DNA of 14,113 bases from positions 1-14,113 of the forward strand of contig JBKBKN010000038.1 in assembly GCA_046294625.1 (NCBI GenBank), in the 5' to 3' direction. A program made the position numbers and the translations under genes. Below, in pieces: positions 7,793-14,113 of this stretch. The notes below the pieces were generated by a model, which was not told the origin of the DNA, made no database searches, and saw nothing but the letters and a program-made list of their open reading frames with translations. The DNA is from JBKBKN01 sp046294625. GTDB taxonomy: Bacteria > Bacteroidota > Bacteroidia > M30B66. Position 1 is the first letter of the stretch. Every line of letters begins with the position of its first letter.

Positions 7793-7800
7793 TAATTTTG
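7793..7800 (+). promoter_or_regulatory. Candidate -7 promoter box for the TonB-dependent receptor gene
   Basis: TAATTTTG matches the Bacteroidota -7 consensus TAnnTTTG exactly and lies 16 bp before the ATG, implying a very short leader. The only TTTG upstream (7752-7755) is too far for a normal -33 box. The preceding GTGGGAGGG run is unusual for this AT-rich spacer but has no clear meaning. Confidence 0.4.
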
Positions 7801-7816
7801 CATCAAAATTTGACAC

Positions 7817-10642
7817 ATGTCACTAGTTAAACGCTTATTACCCATTTTAACTCTCTTTTTTGCGATTCCGCTATTTTCTCAAATAGAAACCGGGAGTATT
7901 TCCGGAACCCTGATTGACTCCACTACCAAAGAGCCGATCCCGCTGGCTACCATTATGATTGAAGGCACATCGATCGGTGCACAATCCGATTTCAATGGTC
8001 GTTATGAAATTAAAAATCTGAAACCCGGAAGCTATAATGTGGTGATTTCTGTGGTTGGTTACACGCGAGTGACGGTATCGAATGTGAAAGTAGAGACAGG
8101 AAAATCAACCCCTGTGAGCATGCGGATGAAAACCAGCACGGCAGAGTTGAAAGAAGTCGAAATCTCAGCCACCCGTATTACCAACACCGAGTCTGCAGTG
8201 CTTATGGAGATGAAAAAGATTGATCAGGTGGTGAGTGGCATTTCTGCTCAGCAGATTGGTCGATCACTCGATCGCGATGCGGGTCAAGTGGTCCGGAGAA
8301 TTCCCGGAGTATTGGTTACAGATAATTTCATCAATATACGCGGGCTAAACCAACGCTACAACAACGTAATGCTTCATGATGCATTTGCACCGAGTATGGA
8401 GGCAGATATCAAATCCTTTTCATTTGATATCATACCTAGCTCACAAATTGATCGAATCTTGATTTTTAAAAGCCCCGTGGCAGAGAATCCGGGAGAATGG
8501 GCTGGTGGCTTAGTTAAGATTTATACACGATCTGTTCCTGACAACAATTTTACAGAAGCTACTTTCACCACAAGCCACCGCATAGGGAGCACCTTGGAGA
8601 ACTTTGAATTGTTCGACAATGGTCCATTTGCGTGGACCGGTATCAACAACAATTACCATACATTGCCAAAAGACTTTCCAAGAGATCTGCGAAAATTAGA
8701 TGGAGAAGAACTGGAAGCAGCCGGAAGAGCCTTAAATAACAATTGGACAACCAAGAACATGACCGCTATGCCGGATTTTCGCTTCTCGCTCATTCGTGGC
8801 ACACGTATCCGCAAAGAAAAAGTACTTATCGGCAATGTTACCGCATTGAATTATTCTAACACGTGGTCAATTTTTGATGTGCAACGAAGCGATTTCAATG
8901 CTTTTGATCAGGTAGCCAACAGCAGCTCGGTGATTTACACTTTCAACGATCGCCAAAATAACCGCAACTTTCGCACAGGGATTATCCATAATTGGGCATT
9001 TAATTTCAACAACAACAAGTCCATTATTGAATTTAAAAACCTATTTAACTTTAACTACTTTTCACAGTATATCTTTCGAACCGGACGTGATTTCGAGTTT
9101 TCATACTACCCTAATAACCACTCCTTTGACCATGTTTATCGTGGGATATATTCCGGACAGCTAACTGGACGCCACGATTTAGTGCCCAATAAATCAAGCA
9201 TTGACTGGGTGATAGGCTATGGGCGTTCTTACAGAAATCAGCCGGACTACAAACGCTACAGAGGCGATTTTGACCCTGAAGATGGCAGCACTACCTTGTA
9301 TATTCCCGTAGGCCAAGCAGCAACCTATTTTATGGGCAGGTTTTACTCTGAAATGAAAGAGAATAGCGGAACAGGTTCGGTGAACTATACACTTAATCTG
9401 AACAGCAAAAAACTCGCCAAAGGCCCTACGTTAAAAACAGGAGCATTCTGGGAATATAAAGACCGTTCGTTTGTAGCACGTAACATTGGTTACGTGAGAT
9501 CGTCTATGCTCTCGGACGAGAGGTTGAACGAACTGCTCACCAATGGCATTGAGTTTATCTTTCTTCCAGAGAATATCAGCAATACCAATGGGATGCGAAT
9601 CGATGAACAAACCAACCCTAACGACTCTTACGAAGCTACCAACAATCTAATGGCAGGTTATGTGAGTCTTAATTTGCCTTTAACTAGTTTATTAACGCTA
9701 AAAGCAGGAGTTCGCGCCGAAAACAACATCCAAACGCTTTCATCTAGAACCACCACAGGCGATCCGGTGAATGTAAACAACCCGATTCTCAGCATATTGC
9801 CATCAGCAAGTCTTACTTTTAACATCAGTGAGAAGATGCTGGTGAAGAGTGCTTATGGACAAACCATTAACCGTCCTGAGTTTCGCGAATTGGCGCCATT
9901 CGGCTTTTACGACTTTAGTTTCAATTTTACCAATCGGGGTAATCCTAATTTACAAACACCGTTGTTGCACAACTTCGATGTGCGTTGGGAATATTATCCA
10001 AGTGTAAATGAAATTATTTCGGTAGCACTTTTCTACAAGTATTTCATCAACCCGATCGAAGTAACTTTTATTCCGGGTGCGGGCTCAGGCGGAGCTAAGA
10101 ACTTTACATACAACAATGCCCAGACCGCAATCAATAAGGGCGTGGAAGTGGAATTTAGAAAGTATTTTCAAGGAATGTTTAACAGCGGATTGCTGAATAA
10201 ATTGGGCGTAGGCATTAATGGTTCATTGATCCGAAGCGAAGTGCAATTAGGCGACGATGTGGCCATCGGACAAAGCAATGAGCGTCCGCTTCAAGGTCAG
10301 GCTCCGTATTTATTAAACGCAGGGGTCTATTACAACGACTTAGAAAAAGATTTCCAAATCAACATACAGCATAATGTAATTGGTCGCCGGATATTAATCA
10401 TTGGTTTCGATGGCTATCCTGATATCTACGAAATGCCAAGACATGTGCTCGATATCAGCTTTTCCAAGCGTATTTTTAAGAGTATGATACTGAATGGGGG
10501 TGTTTCCGACATTCTGAATATGCCGCTTTTACTATTGCAAGACGGAAATCAGGATGGCGTATTTGATCGGGTAAATGATCAGATTATTCAATCATTTCGT
10601 CCGGGCCCGATTGTATCATTGGGCTTTAGGTGGTTGCTGTAA
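7817..10642 (+). CDS. TonB-dependent outer membrane receptor with carboxypeptidase-regulatory-like N-domain
   Basis: A 941-aa protein with a signal peptide (about 1-21, cleavage near LFSQ). A CarboxypepD_reg-like beta domain follows (about 25-105; GSISGTLID, then FNGRYEIKNLKPGSYNV and VVGYT). The plug domain (about 140-240) shows VRRIPGVLV, NIRGLNQRYNNVML and PGEWAGGLVKI, and the rest is a long barrel region. NRPEFREL (685-692) and GNPNL (708-712) are the usual late-barrel TonB-receptor motifs. Such receptors import large or scarce nutrients across the outer membrane using TonB-ExbBD energy. No SusD-like lipoprotein, glycan enzyme or siderophore gene is adjacent, so the substrate is unknown. 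The chain ends FRWLL, with the last aromatic at third from the end rather than at the terminus. It has its own promoter-like box and a downstream terminator, so it is probably monocistronic. Confidence 0.95.
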   Translation: MSLVKRLLPILTLFFAIPLFSQIETGSISGTLIDSTTKEPIPLATIMIEGTSIGAQSDFNGRYEIKNLKPGSYNVVISVVGYTRVTVSNVKVETGKSTPVSMRMKTSTAELKEVEISATRITNTESAVLMEMKKIDQVVSGISAQQIGRSLDRDAGQVVRRIPGVLVTDNFINIRGLNQRYNNVMLHDAFAPSMEADIKSFSFDIIPSSQIDRILIFKSPVAENPGEWAGGLVKIYTRSVPDNNFTEATFTTSHRIGSTLENFELFDNGPFAWTGINNNYHTLPKDFPRDLRKLDGEELEAAGRALNNNWTTKNMTAMPDFRFSLIRGTRIRKEKVLIGNVTALNYSNTWSIFDVQRSDFNAFDQVANSSSVIYTFNDRQNNRNFRTGIIHNWAFNFNNNKSIIEFKNLFNFNYFSQYIFRTGRDFEFSYYPNNHSFDHVYRGIYSGQLTGRHDLVPNKSSIDWVIGYGRSYRNQPDYKRYRGDFDPEDGSTTLYIPVGQAATYFMGRFYSEMKENSGTGSVNYTLNLNSKKLAKGPTLKTGAFWEYKDRSFVARNIGYVRSSMLSDERLNELLTNGIEFIFLPENISNTNGMRIDEQTNPNDSYEATNNLMAGYVSLNLPLTSLLTLKAGVRAENNIQTLSSRTTTGDPVNVNNPILSILPSASLTFNISEKMLVKSAYGQTINRPEFRELAPFGFYDFSFNFTNRGNPNLQTPLLHNFDVRWEYYPSVNEIISVALFYKYFINPIEVTFIPGAGSGGAKNFTYNNAQTAINKGVEVEFRKYFQGMFNSGLLNKLGVGINGSLIRSEVQLGDDVAIGQSNERPLQGQAPYLLNAGVYYNDLEKDFQINIQHNVIGRRILIIGFDGYPDIYEMPRHVLDISFSKRIFKSMILNGGVSDILNMPLLLLQDGNQDGVFDRVNDQIIQSFRPGPIVSLGFRWLL

Positions 10643-10666
10643 ATCAAACAATATATTTCAAATAAC

Positions 10667-10705
10667 AAAAAGCGCTGAGTCAAATTTCTCGACTAAGCGC
10701 TTTTT
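10667..10705. terminator. Bidirectional intrinsic terminator between convergent genes
   Basis: AAAAAGCGCT then AGTC on the left arm pair with GACT then AGCGCTTTTT on the right arm, with one G/A mismatch and a 9-nt loop. The A-run on the left and the T-run on the right make it usable from both strands, serving the TonB-dependent receptor (+) and hsp20 (-). Confidence 0.85.
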
Positions 10706-10744
10706 CCAATCCAAAACTTTCTAAGTTAATTTACCGAGTTCGAA

Positions 10745-11185
10745 TTACTTCAATTCGATTTTCTTGCTAAGCTTTTGGGCATCTTTCAGTTTGGGGATGT
10801 TCAGGTGCAATACCCCGTTTTCATAACGTCCTTCAATTTTCTCTGCATCTGCATTTTCGGGGAGTGTAAAGCTTCGCTTGAAATTAACATAAGAGAATTC
10901 CTTGCGTGTGTAATTCTTTTCCTTGTGCTCTTTTTCGTCTTTCTTTTCTCCGGTGATTACGAGATTGTTTTCTTCTATTTCAACACTAAACTCATCTTTT
11001 GCAAATCCTGGAGCAGACAACTCAATGTTGAAAGCATCTTCAGATTCAGAAATGTTTACTGCCGGAAGCCTGTTTGGAGCGTTTAGCTCCCCAAAAGTTG
11101 GGAAAGAGTTAAAAAACTCATCGAATACGCTGCGCATCACCGGCGCATTTGCTCTTTGTGGACGATTAAATTTTACGAGTGTCAT
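10745..11185 (-). CDS. Small heat shock protein, Hsp20/alpha-crystallin family
   Basis: A 146-aa cytoplasmic ATP-independent chaperone that binds unfolding proteins and holds them for the DnaK/ClpB systems. The N-terminal arm (1-40) contains the phenylalanine-rich FDEFFNSFPTFGE. The alpha-crystallin domain spans about 41-135, with ELSAPGFAKDEFSVE (55-69) and NLVITGE (74-80). A highly charged loop (80-92) follows, and then the signature GVLHLNIPK (124-132). A short C-terminal tail carries IEL, possibly an I-x-I/V-like oligomerisation motif. Length is normal. The start MTLVKFN is typical for Bacteroidota Hsp20. It is convergent with the receptor gene and faces a gene-free region upstream. A weak promoter candidate lies at 11222-11254. 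No CIRCE-like inverted repeat is visible upstream. Confidence 0.95.
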   Translation of the reverse strand: MTLVKFNRPQRANAPVMRSVFDEFFNSFPTFGELNAPNRLPAVNISESEDAFNIELSAPGFAKDEFSVEIEENNLVITGEKKDEKEHKEKNYTRKEFSYVNFKRSFTLPENADAEKIEGRYENGVLHLNIPKLKDAQKLSKKIELK

Positions 11186-11221
11186 AGTTTTAATTTTTTT
11201 AATGATATGCTTATTGAATTA

Positions 11222-11254
11222 CAAAATGTTTGCCTAATGGTTGATTAAGTCAAA
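11222..11254 (-). promoter_or_regulatory. Weak candidate promoter for hsp20
   Basis: On the minus strand, TTTG (11254-11251), a 21-bp spacer and ACATTTTG (11229-11222) resemble the Bacteroidota promoter, with a mismatched first pair in the -7 box. The leader would be about 30 nt. Confidence 0.3.
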
Positions 11255-11271
11255 ACGACAGGGTTTTTGAG

Positions 11272-11279
11272 TATCTTTG
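11272..11279 (+). promoter_or_regulatory. Candidate -7 box (TATCTTTG) firing into the gene-free region
   Basis: An exact match to TAnnTTTG. No TTTG sits at the usual distance upstream; TTGA at 11241-11244 is 27 bp away, which is too long. It would start a transcript about 250 nt before the metallopeptidase ATG, or a separate short RNA. Confidence 0.35.
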
Positions 11280-11283
11280 CGAC

Positions 11284-11319
11284 AAATTGACAATGTGGAT
11301 TGACTTTGTGTGTCAAATT
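11284..11319 (+). repeat. Imperfect inverted repeat, 9-bp arms
   Basis: AAATTGACA (11284-11292) and TGTCAAATT (11311-11319) pair at 8 of 9 positions around an 18-nt loop. It lies directly after the TATCTTTG box, so it would be at the 5' end of any transcript from there, or could be an operator. Confidence 0.35.
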
Positions 11320-11473
11320 GGCGCTTGTCTTGGGCCAGTCCAGTTGGCACAGGCTTTAAATTCGCTGGATTAAATAATGTGTTTAGCGCTGATATTCAAT
11401 TTAATATATCAATAATTGGCCATCTTCTTTACTCATATTTGGTTAAAGGCCTATTAAATAAAGCAAACAGAAC

Positions 11474-11502
11474 TTTGCAGGCACGTATTTTGTTGATATT
11501 TG
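11474..11502 (+). promoter_or_regulatory. Weak candidate promoter for the zinc metallopeptidase gene
   Basis: TTTG (11474-11477), a 17-bp spacer, then GATATTTG (11495-11502), which has one mismatch to TAnnTTTG. The ATG lies 29 bp downstream, behind an A/T-only-type leader usual for Bacteroidota. Confidence 0.3.
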
Positions 11503-11531
11503 CGTAAAATAAACAATTAAACAATTTAATT

Positions 11532-12206
11532 ATGATTTACATCATTGTGATTGGTGTGATGCTCGCCAGTTGGTTGGTGAGCCAGAGATTGAAAAGCAAA
11601 TTTAAGGAGTACTCTGAGGTTCCGGTTATGTCGGGGATGAGCGGAAAAGAAATCGCTGAGAAGATGCTTCGCGACCACGATATTCGCGATGTGCAGGTAA
11701 TATCTGTTGAGGGCTTTCTTACCGACCATTACAACCCGGTGAACAAGACAGTGAACTTAAGCCCTGAAGTGTTTCATGGCAGAAGTGTTGCCGCAGCTGC
11801 GGTTGCCGCGCACGAAGTGGGGCACGCTGTGCAACATGCTACAGCGTATTCATGGCTGCAGATGCGATCTAAACTGGTTCCCGTGGTTAGCTTTGCTTCT
11901 AATATCGTTCAGTGGGTATTGCTTGCCGGCGTAATATTTATGCAGGCGTTTCCTCAATTGCTTTTGTTTGGCATCATTTTGTTTGCCACCACCACCTTGT
12001 TTAGCGTAGTTACCTTGCCCGTGGAATTTGATGCTTCGCGCCGTGCCTTAGTTTGGTTAGATGGTACTAGGGCTGCCGTAGGAATGGAGCACAACAAAGC
12101 AAAAGACGCATTGAAATGGGCTGCCTTAACTTATGTGATTGCTGCAGTAGGGTCAATTGCCACATTGCTGTATTATGTGATGATTTATCTGAGCAGAAGA
12201 GATTAA
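11532..12206 (+). CDS. Membrane-bound neutral zinc metallopeptidase (YugP-like, Zn_peptidase_2 family)
   Basis: A 224-aa integral membrane protein. It has an N-terminal membrane helix (2-17). The zinc-binding HEVGH motif is at 94-98: His94 and His98 as ligands, Glu95 as the catalytic base. Helices follow at about 117-137, 142-162 and 199-219. Glu165 in PVEFDASRRA, after the third helix, is the probable third zinc ligand. MSGKEIAEKML (36-46), DHYNP (65-69) and NLSPEVFHGRSVAAAAVAAHE (75-95) are family landmarks. The family, exemplified by Bacillus YugP, is predicted to be a membrane protease; its substrates are not established to my knowledge. The start ATG follows an AT-only leader. The gene stands alone, closed by a strong terminator. 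Confidence 0.9.
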   Translation: MIYIIVIGVMLASWLVSQRLKSKFKEYSEVPVMSGMSGKEIAEKMLRDHDIRDVQVISVEGFLTDHYNPVNKTVNLSPEVFHGRSVAAAAVAAHEVGHAVQHATAYSWLQMRSKLVPVVSFASNIVQWVLLAGVIFMQAFPQLLLFGIILFATTTLFSVVTLPVEFDASRRALVWLDGTRAAVGMEHNKAKDALKWAALTYVIAAVGSIATLLYYVMIYLSRRD

Positions 12207-12223
12207 GCATTTCTTTAATAGAT

Positions 12224-12252
12224 AAAAAGCGCGGCTTTGCCGCGCTTTTTTT
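12224..12252 (+). terminator. Strong intrinsic terminator after the metallopeptidase gene
   Basis: A 12-bp perfect stem (AAAAAGCGCGGC with GCCGCGCTTTTT), a 3-nt TTT loop and a run of seven T. It begins 17 bp after the stop codon. The A-run on the left would also allow function on the minus strand. Confidence 0.9.
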
Positions 12253-12310
12253 ATGACTATTGTCATAGGACTTCATAGGAATTAATCTGAAATTTGAAGA
12301 AAATTTGAAG
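12253..12310 (+). promoter_or_regulatory. Short repeats upstream of the propeller gene (possible operator)
   Basis: An inverted repeat ATGAC-TATT-GTCAT (12253-12266) runs into two exact 8-bp direct repeats, TCATAGGA, at 12263-12270 and 12273-12280, spaced by 10 bp or one helical turn. A second direct pair, AATTTGAAG, lies at 12291-12299 and 12302-12310, ending one base before the ATG. No good promoter box is visible. Binding by a regulator is inferred only from the pattern. Confidence 0.3.
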
Positions 12311-12311
12311 T

Positions 12312-13559
12312 ATGTTAAAGCATTTCTCCATCGGTTTGATTTTGGTTTTTGGACTGCAGCAAAATGATTCCTTAAAATCACAGTCATTTTCTAATTACAA
12401 CACAAGCAATTCAGATTTGCCGGAGAATTATACCTGGTGCATAGCCAAGCATCCATCTGGTGCTATTTACGTGGGAACAGACTATGGTTTAGCTATTTTC
12501 AATAACGATGAAATCGCTGTATTTAACAGCCAAAACAGTGGGCTCACTTCCAATTCGGTTCGCAGTATTTTCATTGATGCAGATGGACGCGTGTGGATTG
12601 GCACCTTTACAGGTGGGCTTTTTATTTTCGATGGTTTAGACTGGACAAATCTTAATACGCAGAACAGTGAGCTGCCGGACGATTTTATCAGAGTGGTTGC
12701 TAAAGACAGTTCCGGAATGTATTGGATTGGCACCGGTAATGGATTAGTAAAATTTGATGGCGAGCAGGTGCTGCAAGTGTATGATGAATTCAACAGTCCG
12801 CTTGAGTCGAGAAACATATCTGCCATCACGGTGAATGCACAGAATGTAAAAATAATAGGGACGATAAACGGCGGTCTAACCTACATAGACGGCGAAGATT
12901 TTACGGTGTATGTAAGCTACAATTCTGCTCTGCCCGACAACACAATTACAGATTTTGATTTTGATGAACAGCAGCGCCCTATCTTCGCAATGCCCGACGG
13001 AGGGGTGGCCATACATCAAGGGGGTAATAACTTTACTTGGTACAGTCCGATTGTTGTCAGTTCTATGCCTACTAAAGCCATTGAATGCATTCAGTATTTG
13101 GGGGCAGGAAGTTTCTATGCAGGCTCCATGAACAAGGGCTTATTGATTAGAAATAGCAATGGAAGTTGGCAAAGTTATAATACACAAAATTCAGCGATTG
13201 CTTCGGATTGGATTAGAGACTTAGTGGTAGATGAGCAGGGAAGGGTTTGGATGGCTACGGCAATGAGCGGTGTGTCGGTGTTTGATCCGTCTTTGCCGCA
13301 AGGCTTTATAAATCAAACAGACTCCTATTTTGTAAACATGGATCAACGCAACCGAAAATTAAGCGTTAAATCAAATAAGCCAATTAGTAAAATAGAAGTT
13401 TATGATAAATTGGGGAGAAAACATATGCTGCAAAGCATGCAGAATAGCAAAGAAGGCATCATTGATATTGATAAACTTCATGGGGTATCCTACTTTGTGG
13501 TCGTGTTATATTTCACGGATGGGTCAAGCAAGGCGCTTAGACCTAGTGTCGCCCCATAA
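12312..13559 (+). CDS. Secreted seven-repeat beta-propeller protein with degenerate T9SS-like C-terminal domain
   Basis: A 415-aa protein with a short hydrophobic N-terminus (about residues 5-15), probably a signal peptide. Seven tandem repeats of about 43 residues start near 28, 71, 114, 157, 200, 244 and 289. Each begins like YNTQNSxLP, continues with DxxGRVWIGT, and ends in GGLxxFDG; repeat 6 is the most diverged. This matches two-component-regulator-propeller (Reg_prop) repeats and the count fits one closed seven-bladed propeller. The C-terminal ~70 residues (about 345-412) look like a sorting domain: SKIEVYDKLGRK, then IDIDKLHGVSYFVVVLYF. However, the YPNP start motif is missing. No kinase or DNA-binding domain follows, so this is not a hybrid sensor but an exported binding or scaffold protein. 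A terminator upstream makes it a separate transcript. Confidence 0.85.
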   Translation: MLKHFSIGLILVFGLQQNDSLKSQSFSNYNTSNSDLPENYTWCIAKHPSGAIYVGTDYGLAIFNNDEIAVFNSQNSGLTSNSVRSIFIDADGRVWIGTFTGGLFIFDGLDWTNLNTQNSELPDDFIRVVAKDSSGMYWIGTGNGLVKFDGEQVLQVYDEFNSPLESRNISAITVNAQNVKIIGTINGGLTYIDGEDFTVYVSYNSALPDNTITDFDFDEQQRPIFAMPDGGVAIHQGGNNFTWYSPIVVSSMPTKAIECIQYLGAGSFYAGSMNKGLLIRNSNGSWQSYNTQNSAIASDWIRDLVVDEQGRVWMATAMSGVSVFDPSLPQGFINQTDSYFVNMDQRNRKLSVKSNKPISKIEVYDKLGRKHMLQSMQNSKEGIIDIDKLHGVSYFVVVLYFTDGSSKALRPSVAP

Positions 13560-13805
13560 AATGAACGATTTTTAACCAACCCATCGCTCCAATGCTTTTT
13601 TTTAAAACAGCAGAAAGAATCGATAAGCTTGTGAGGTGTAGGCTGATTAATTGATCTTATACTTAAATTCAATAAAAAGGCTGAACAGACGCTCCTTTGC
13701 AGGGCCTATTTACATGGGTTATTTTAAGGCAATGTTAAAAATATTTTAACCATAACAAGCGCTATATTTTTCTTATCTAATATTACTTTCATCATCATAT
13801 ATGCT

Positions 13806-14113
13806 ATGGACACCCTGGTTCAATCGGTAAAAAATTTTTCTGAACAAGAATTTCTTAAATTCATCAAATCTTTAAAGGGGCAACCTAAAAAGAAGGAGTT
13901 GCTAAAAGCCATCTATCACTCGGAAGAAGAAAAGCCAGATTTTGACACCATTGCAAAAAGCATAGGCTATAAAACTTCGCAAAGGGCTTTTTTTACTTTG
14001 AAGCATCGCCTGATAAAAGATATCATCAATTATCGCTTGCACCAGCCTGCTAACGAGATTGTAAAGACAGAAAATCGCATTCATGAATTAAGAATTTTGT
14101 TGTATTCCAAAGA
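13806..14113 (+). CDS. Uncharacterised alpha-helical protein, N-terminal 102 codons (3' end outside window)
   Basis: The frame from the ATG at 13806 stays open to the right edge. The visible part is rich in Lys, Glu and Leu and looks fully helical, with no signal peptide or membrane helix. Residues 11-24 (FSEQEFLKFIKSLK), 45-75 (FDTIAKSIGYKT, then RAFFTLKHRLIKDI) and 89-101 are probable helices. The layout (a short EFLKF-type opening, then pairs of helices) resembles long helical-repeat hypothetical proteins I associate with Bacteroidota, but this is a weak impression. The region around 46-75 could also be read as a helix-turn-helix-like fold. A competing ATG at 13801 is in another frame and closes after nine codons. 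No function is called. Confidence 0.65.
   Translation, partial: MDTLVQSVKNFSEQEFLKFIKSLKGQPKKKELLKAIYHSEEEKPDFDTIAKSIGYKTSQRAFFTLKHRLIKDIINYRLHQPANEIVKTENRIHELRILLYSK

Larger units (their letters stand above)
11186..11531. other. 346-bp gene-free region with weak promoter-like boxes and two imperfect hairpins
   Basis: No convincing protein gene is here. It contains a possible minus-strand promoter for hsp20 (-33 at 11251-11254, -7 at 11222-11229), a clear TATCTTTG box on the plus strand (11272-11279), and a 26-codon ATG ORF (11293-11373). It also has two imperfect inverted repeats (11284-11319 and 11413-11456) and a possible promoter just before the metallopeptidase (11474-11502). A small RNA or a leader is possible but unproven. 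Confidence 0.5.

Noticed and set aside
10775..11237. Two overlapping plus-strand ORFs of about 100 codons across hsp20
   Set aside because: Both are antisense to a well-supported Hsp20 gene, and the Phe/Cys/Ser-rich translations are typical of reverse reading.
11310..11507. 65-codon plus-strand ORF in the gene-free region
   Set aside because: It needs a non-ATG start and the protein shows no coding character; the 26-codon ATG ORF is only a slightly better candidate and is kept as a finding.
12393..13292. Tandem protein repeats considered as a DNA repeat or CRISPR-like array
   Set aside because: The repeats are at protein level only; the DNA is diverged and lies in one open frame with Reg_prop motifs.
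13585..13610. T-run after the propeller gene, considered as a terminator
   Set aside because: No stem of more than four base pairs precedes the run of T.
13675..13718. Possible hairpin AAAAGGCTG ... CAGGGCCTATTT after the propeller gene
   Set aside because: It needs a 2-nt bulge and a mismatch, lies over 110 bp after the stop, and has no T-run; not a convincing terminator.

Overview
The window looks like chromosomal DNA from a member of the Bacteroidota, and the order cannot be fixed from it. The evidence is a C-terminal type A sorting domain of the type IX secretion system (T9SS), a TonB-dependent receptor with an N-terminal carboxypeptidase-regulatory-like domain, a Bacteroidota-style fused DsbD, and a bacterial two-function phosphoglucose/phosphomannose isomerase. 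AT-rich leaders without clear Shine-Dalgarno sites and promoter-like TAnnTTTG boxes agree with this. Hand counts of short stretches give roughly 32-49% G+C. I saw no rRNA, tRNA, CRISPR array, transposase or integrase.

Layout. (a) Bases 2-1456 (+) are the 3' part of a secreted beta-propeller-like protein ending in a T9SS sorting domain; its start lies left of the window. (b) Bases 1457-1658 are AT-rich spacer whose outer parts form an imperfect 25-bp inverted repeat. (c) Bases 6567 down to 1659 are a co-directional minus-strand cluster: dsbD, pgi/pmi, lipB, an uncharacterised 205-aa protein and a bcp-type peroxiredoxin. The first four are separated by +1, -4 and -8 bp, so they are almost certainly one transcript with coupled translation; bcp follows 48 bp later. 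(d) Divergent to this is an EamA-family transporter, followed by a large TonB-dependent receptor with no SusD partner. (e) A strong bidirectional terminator separates the receptor from a convergent Hsp20 gene. (f) A 346-bp gene-free stretch follows, then a YugP-like membrane zinc metallopeptidase with its own GC-rich terminator. (g) A secreted protein of seven regular ~43-residue repeats, predicted to be a complete seven-bladed propeller, ends in a degenerate sorting-like domain. (h) The first 102 codons of a further gene run off the right edge.

How the genes relate. The minus-strand cluster is mostly housekeeping: periplasmic thiol reduction (DsbD), sugar-phosphate isomerisation, lipoate attachment (LipB) and peroxide defence (Bcp). 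The plus-strand genes are mostly envelope or secreted functions. No defence system, biosynthetic cluster or mobile island is evident. The points most worth a second look are the compositional mosaic in the first gene, the inverted repeat behind it, the conserved-looking unknown protein coupled to lipB, the gene-free region upstream of the metallopeptidase, and the symmetric propeller protein with its repeat-rich upstream region.
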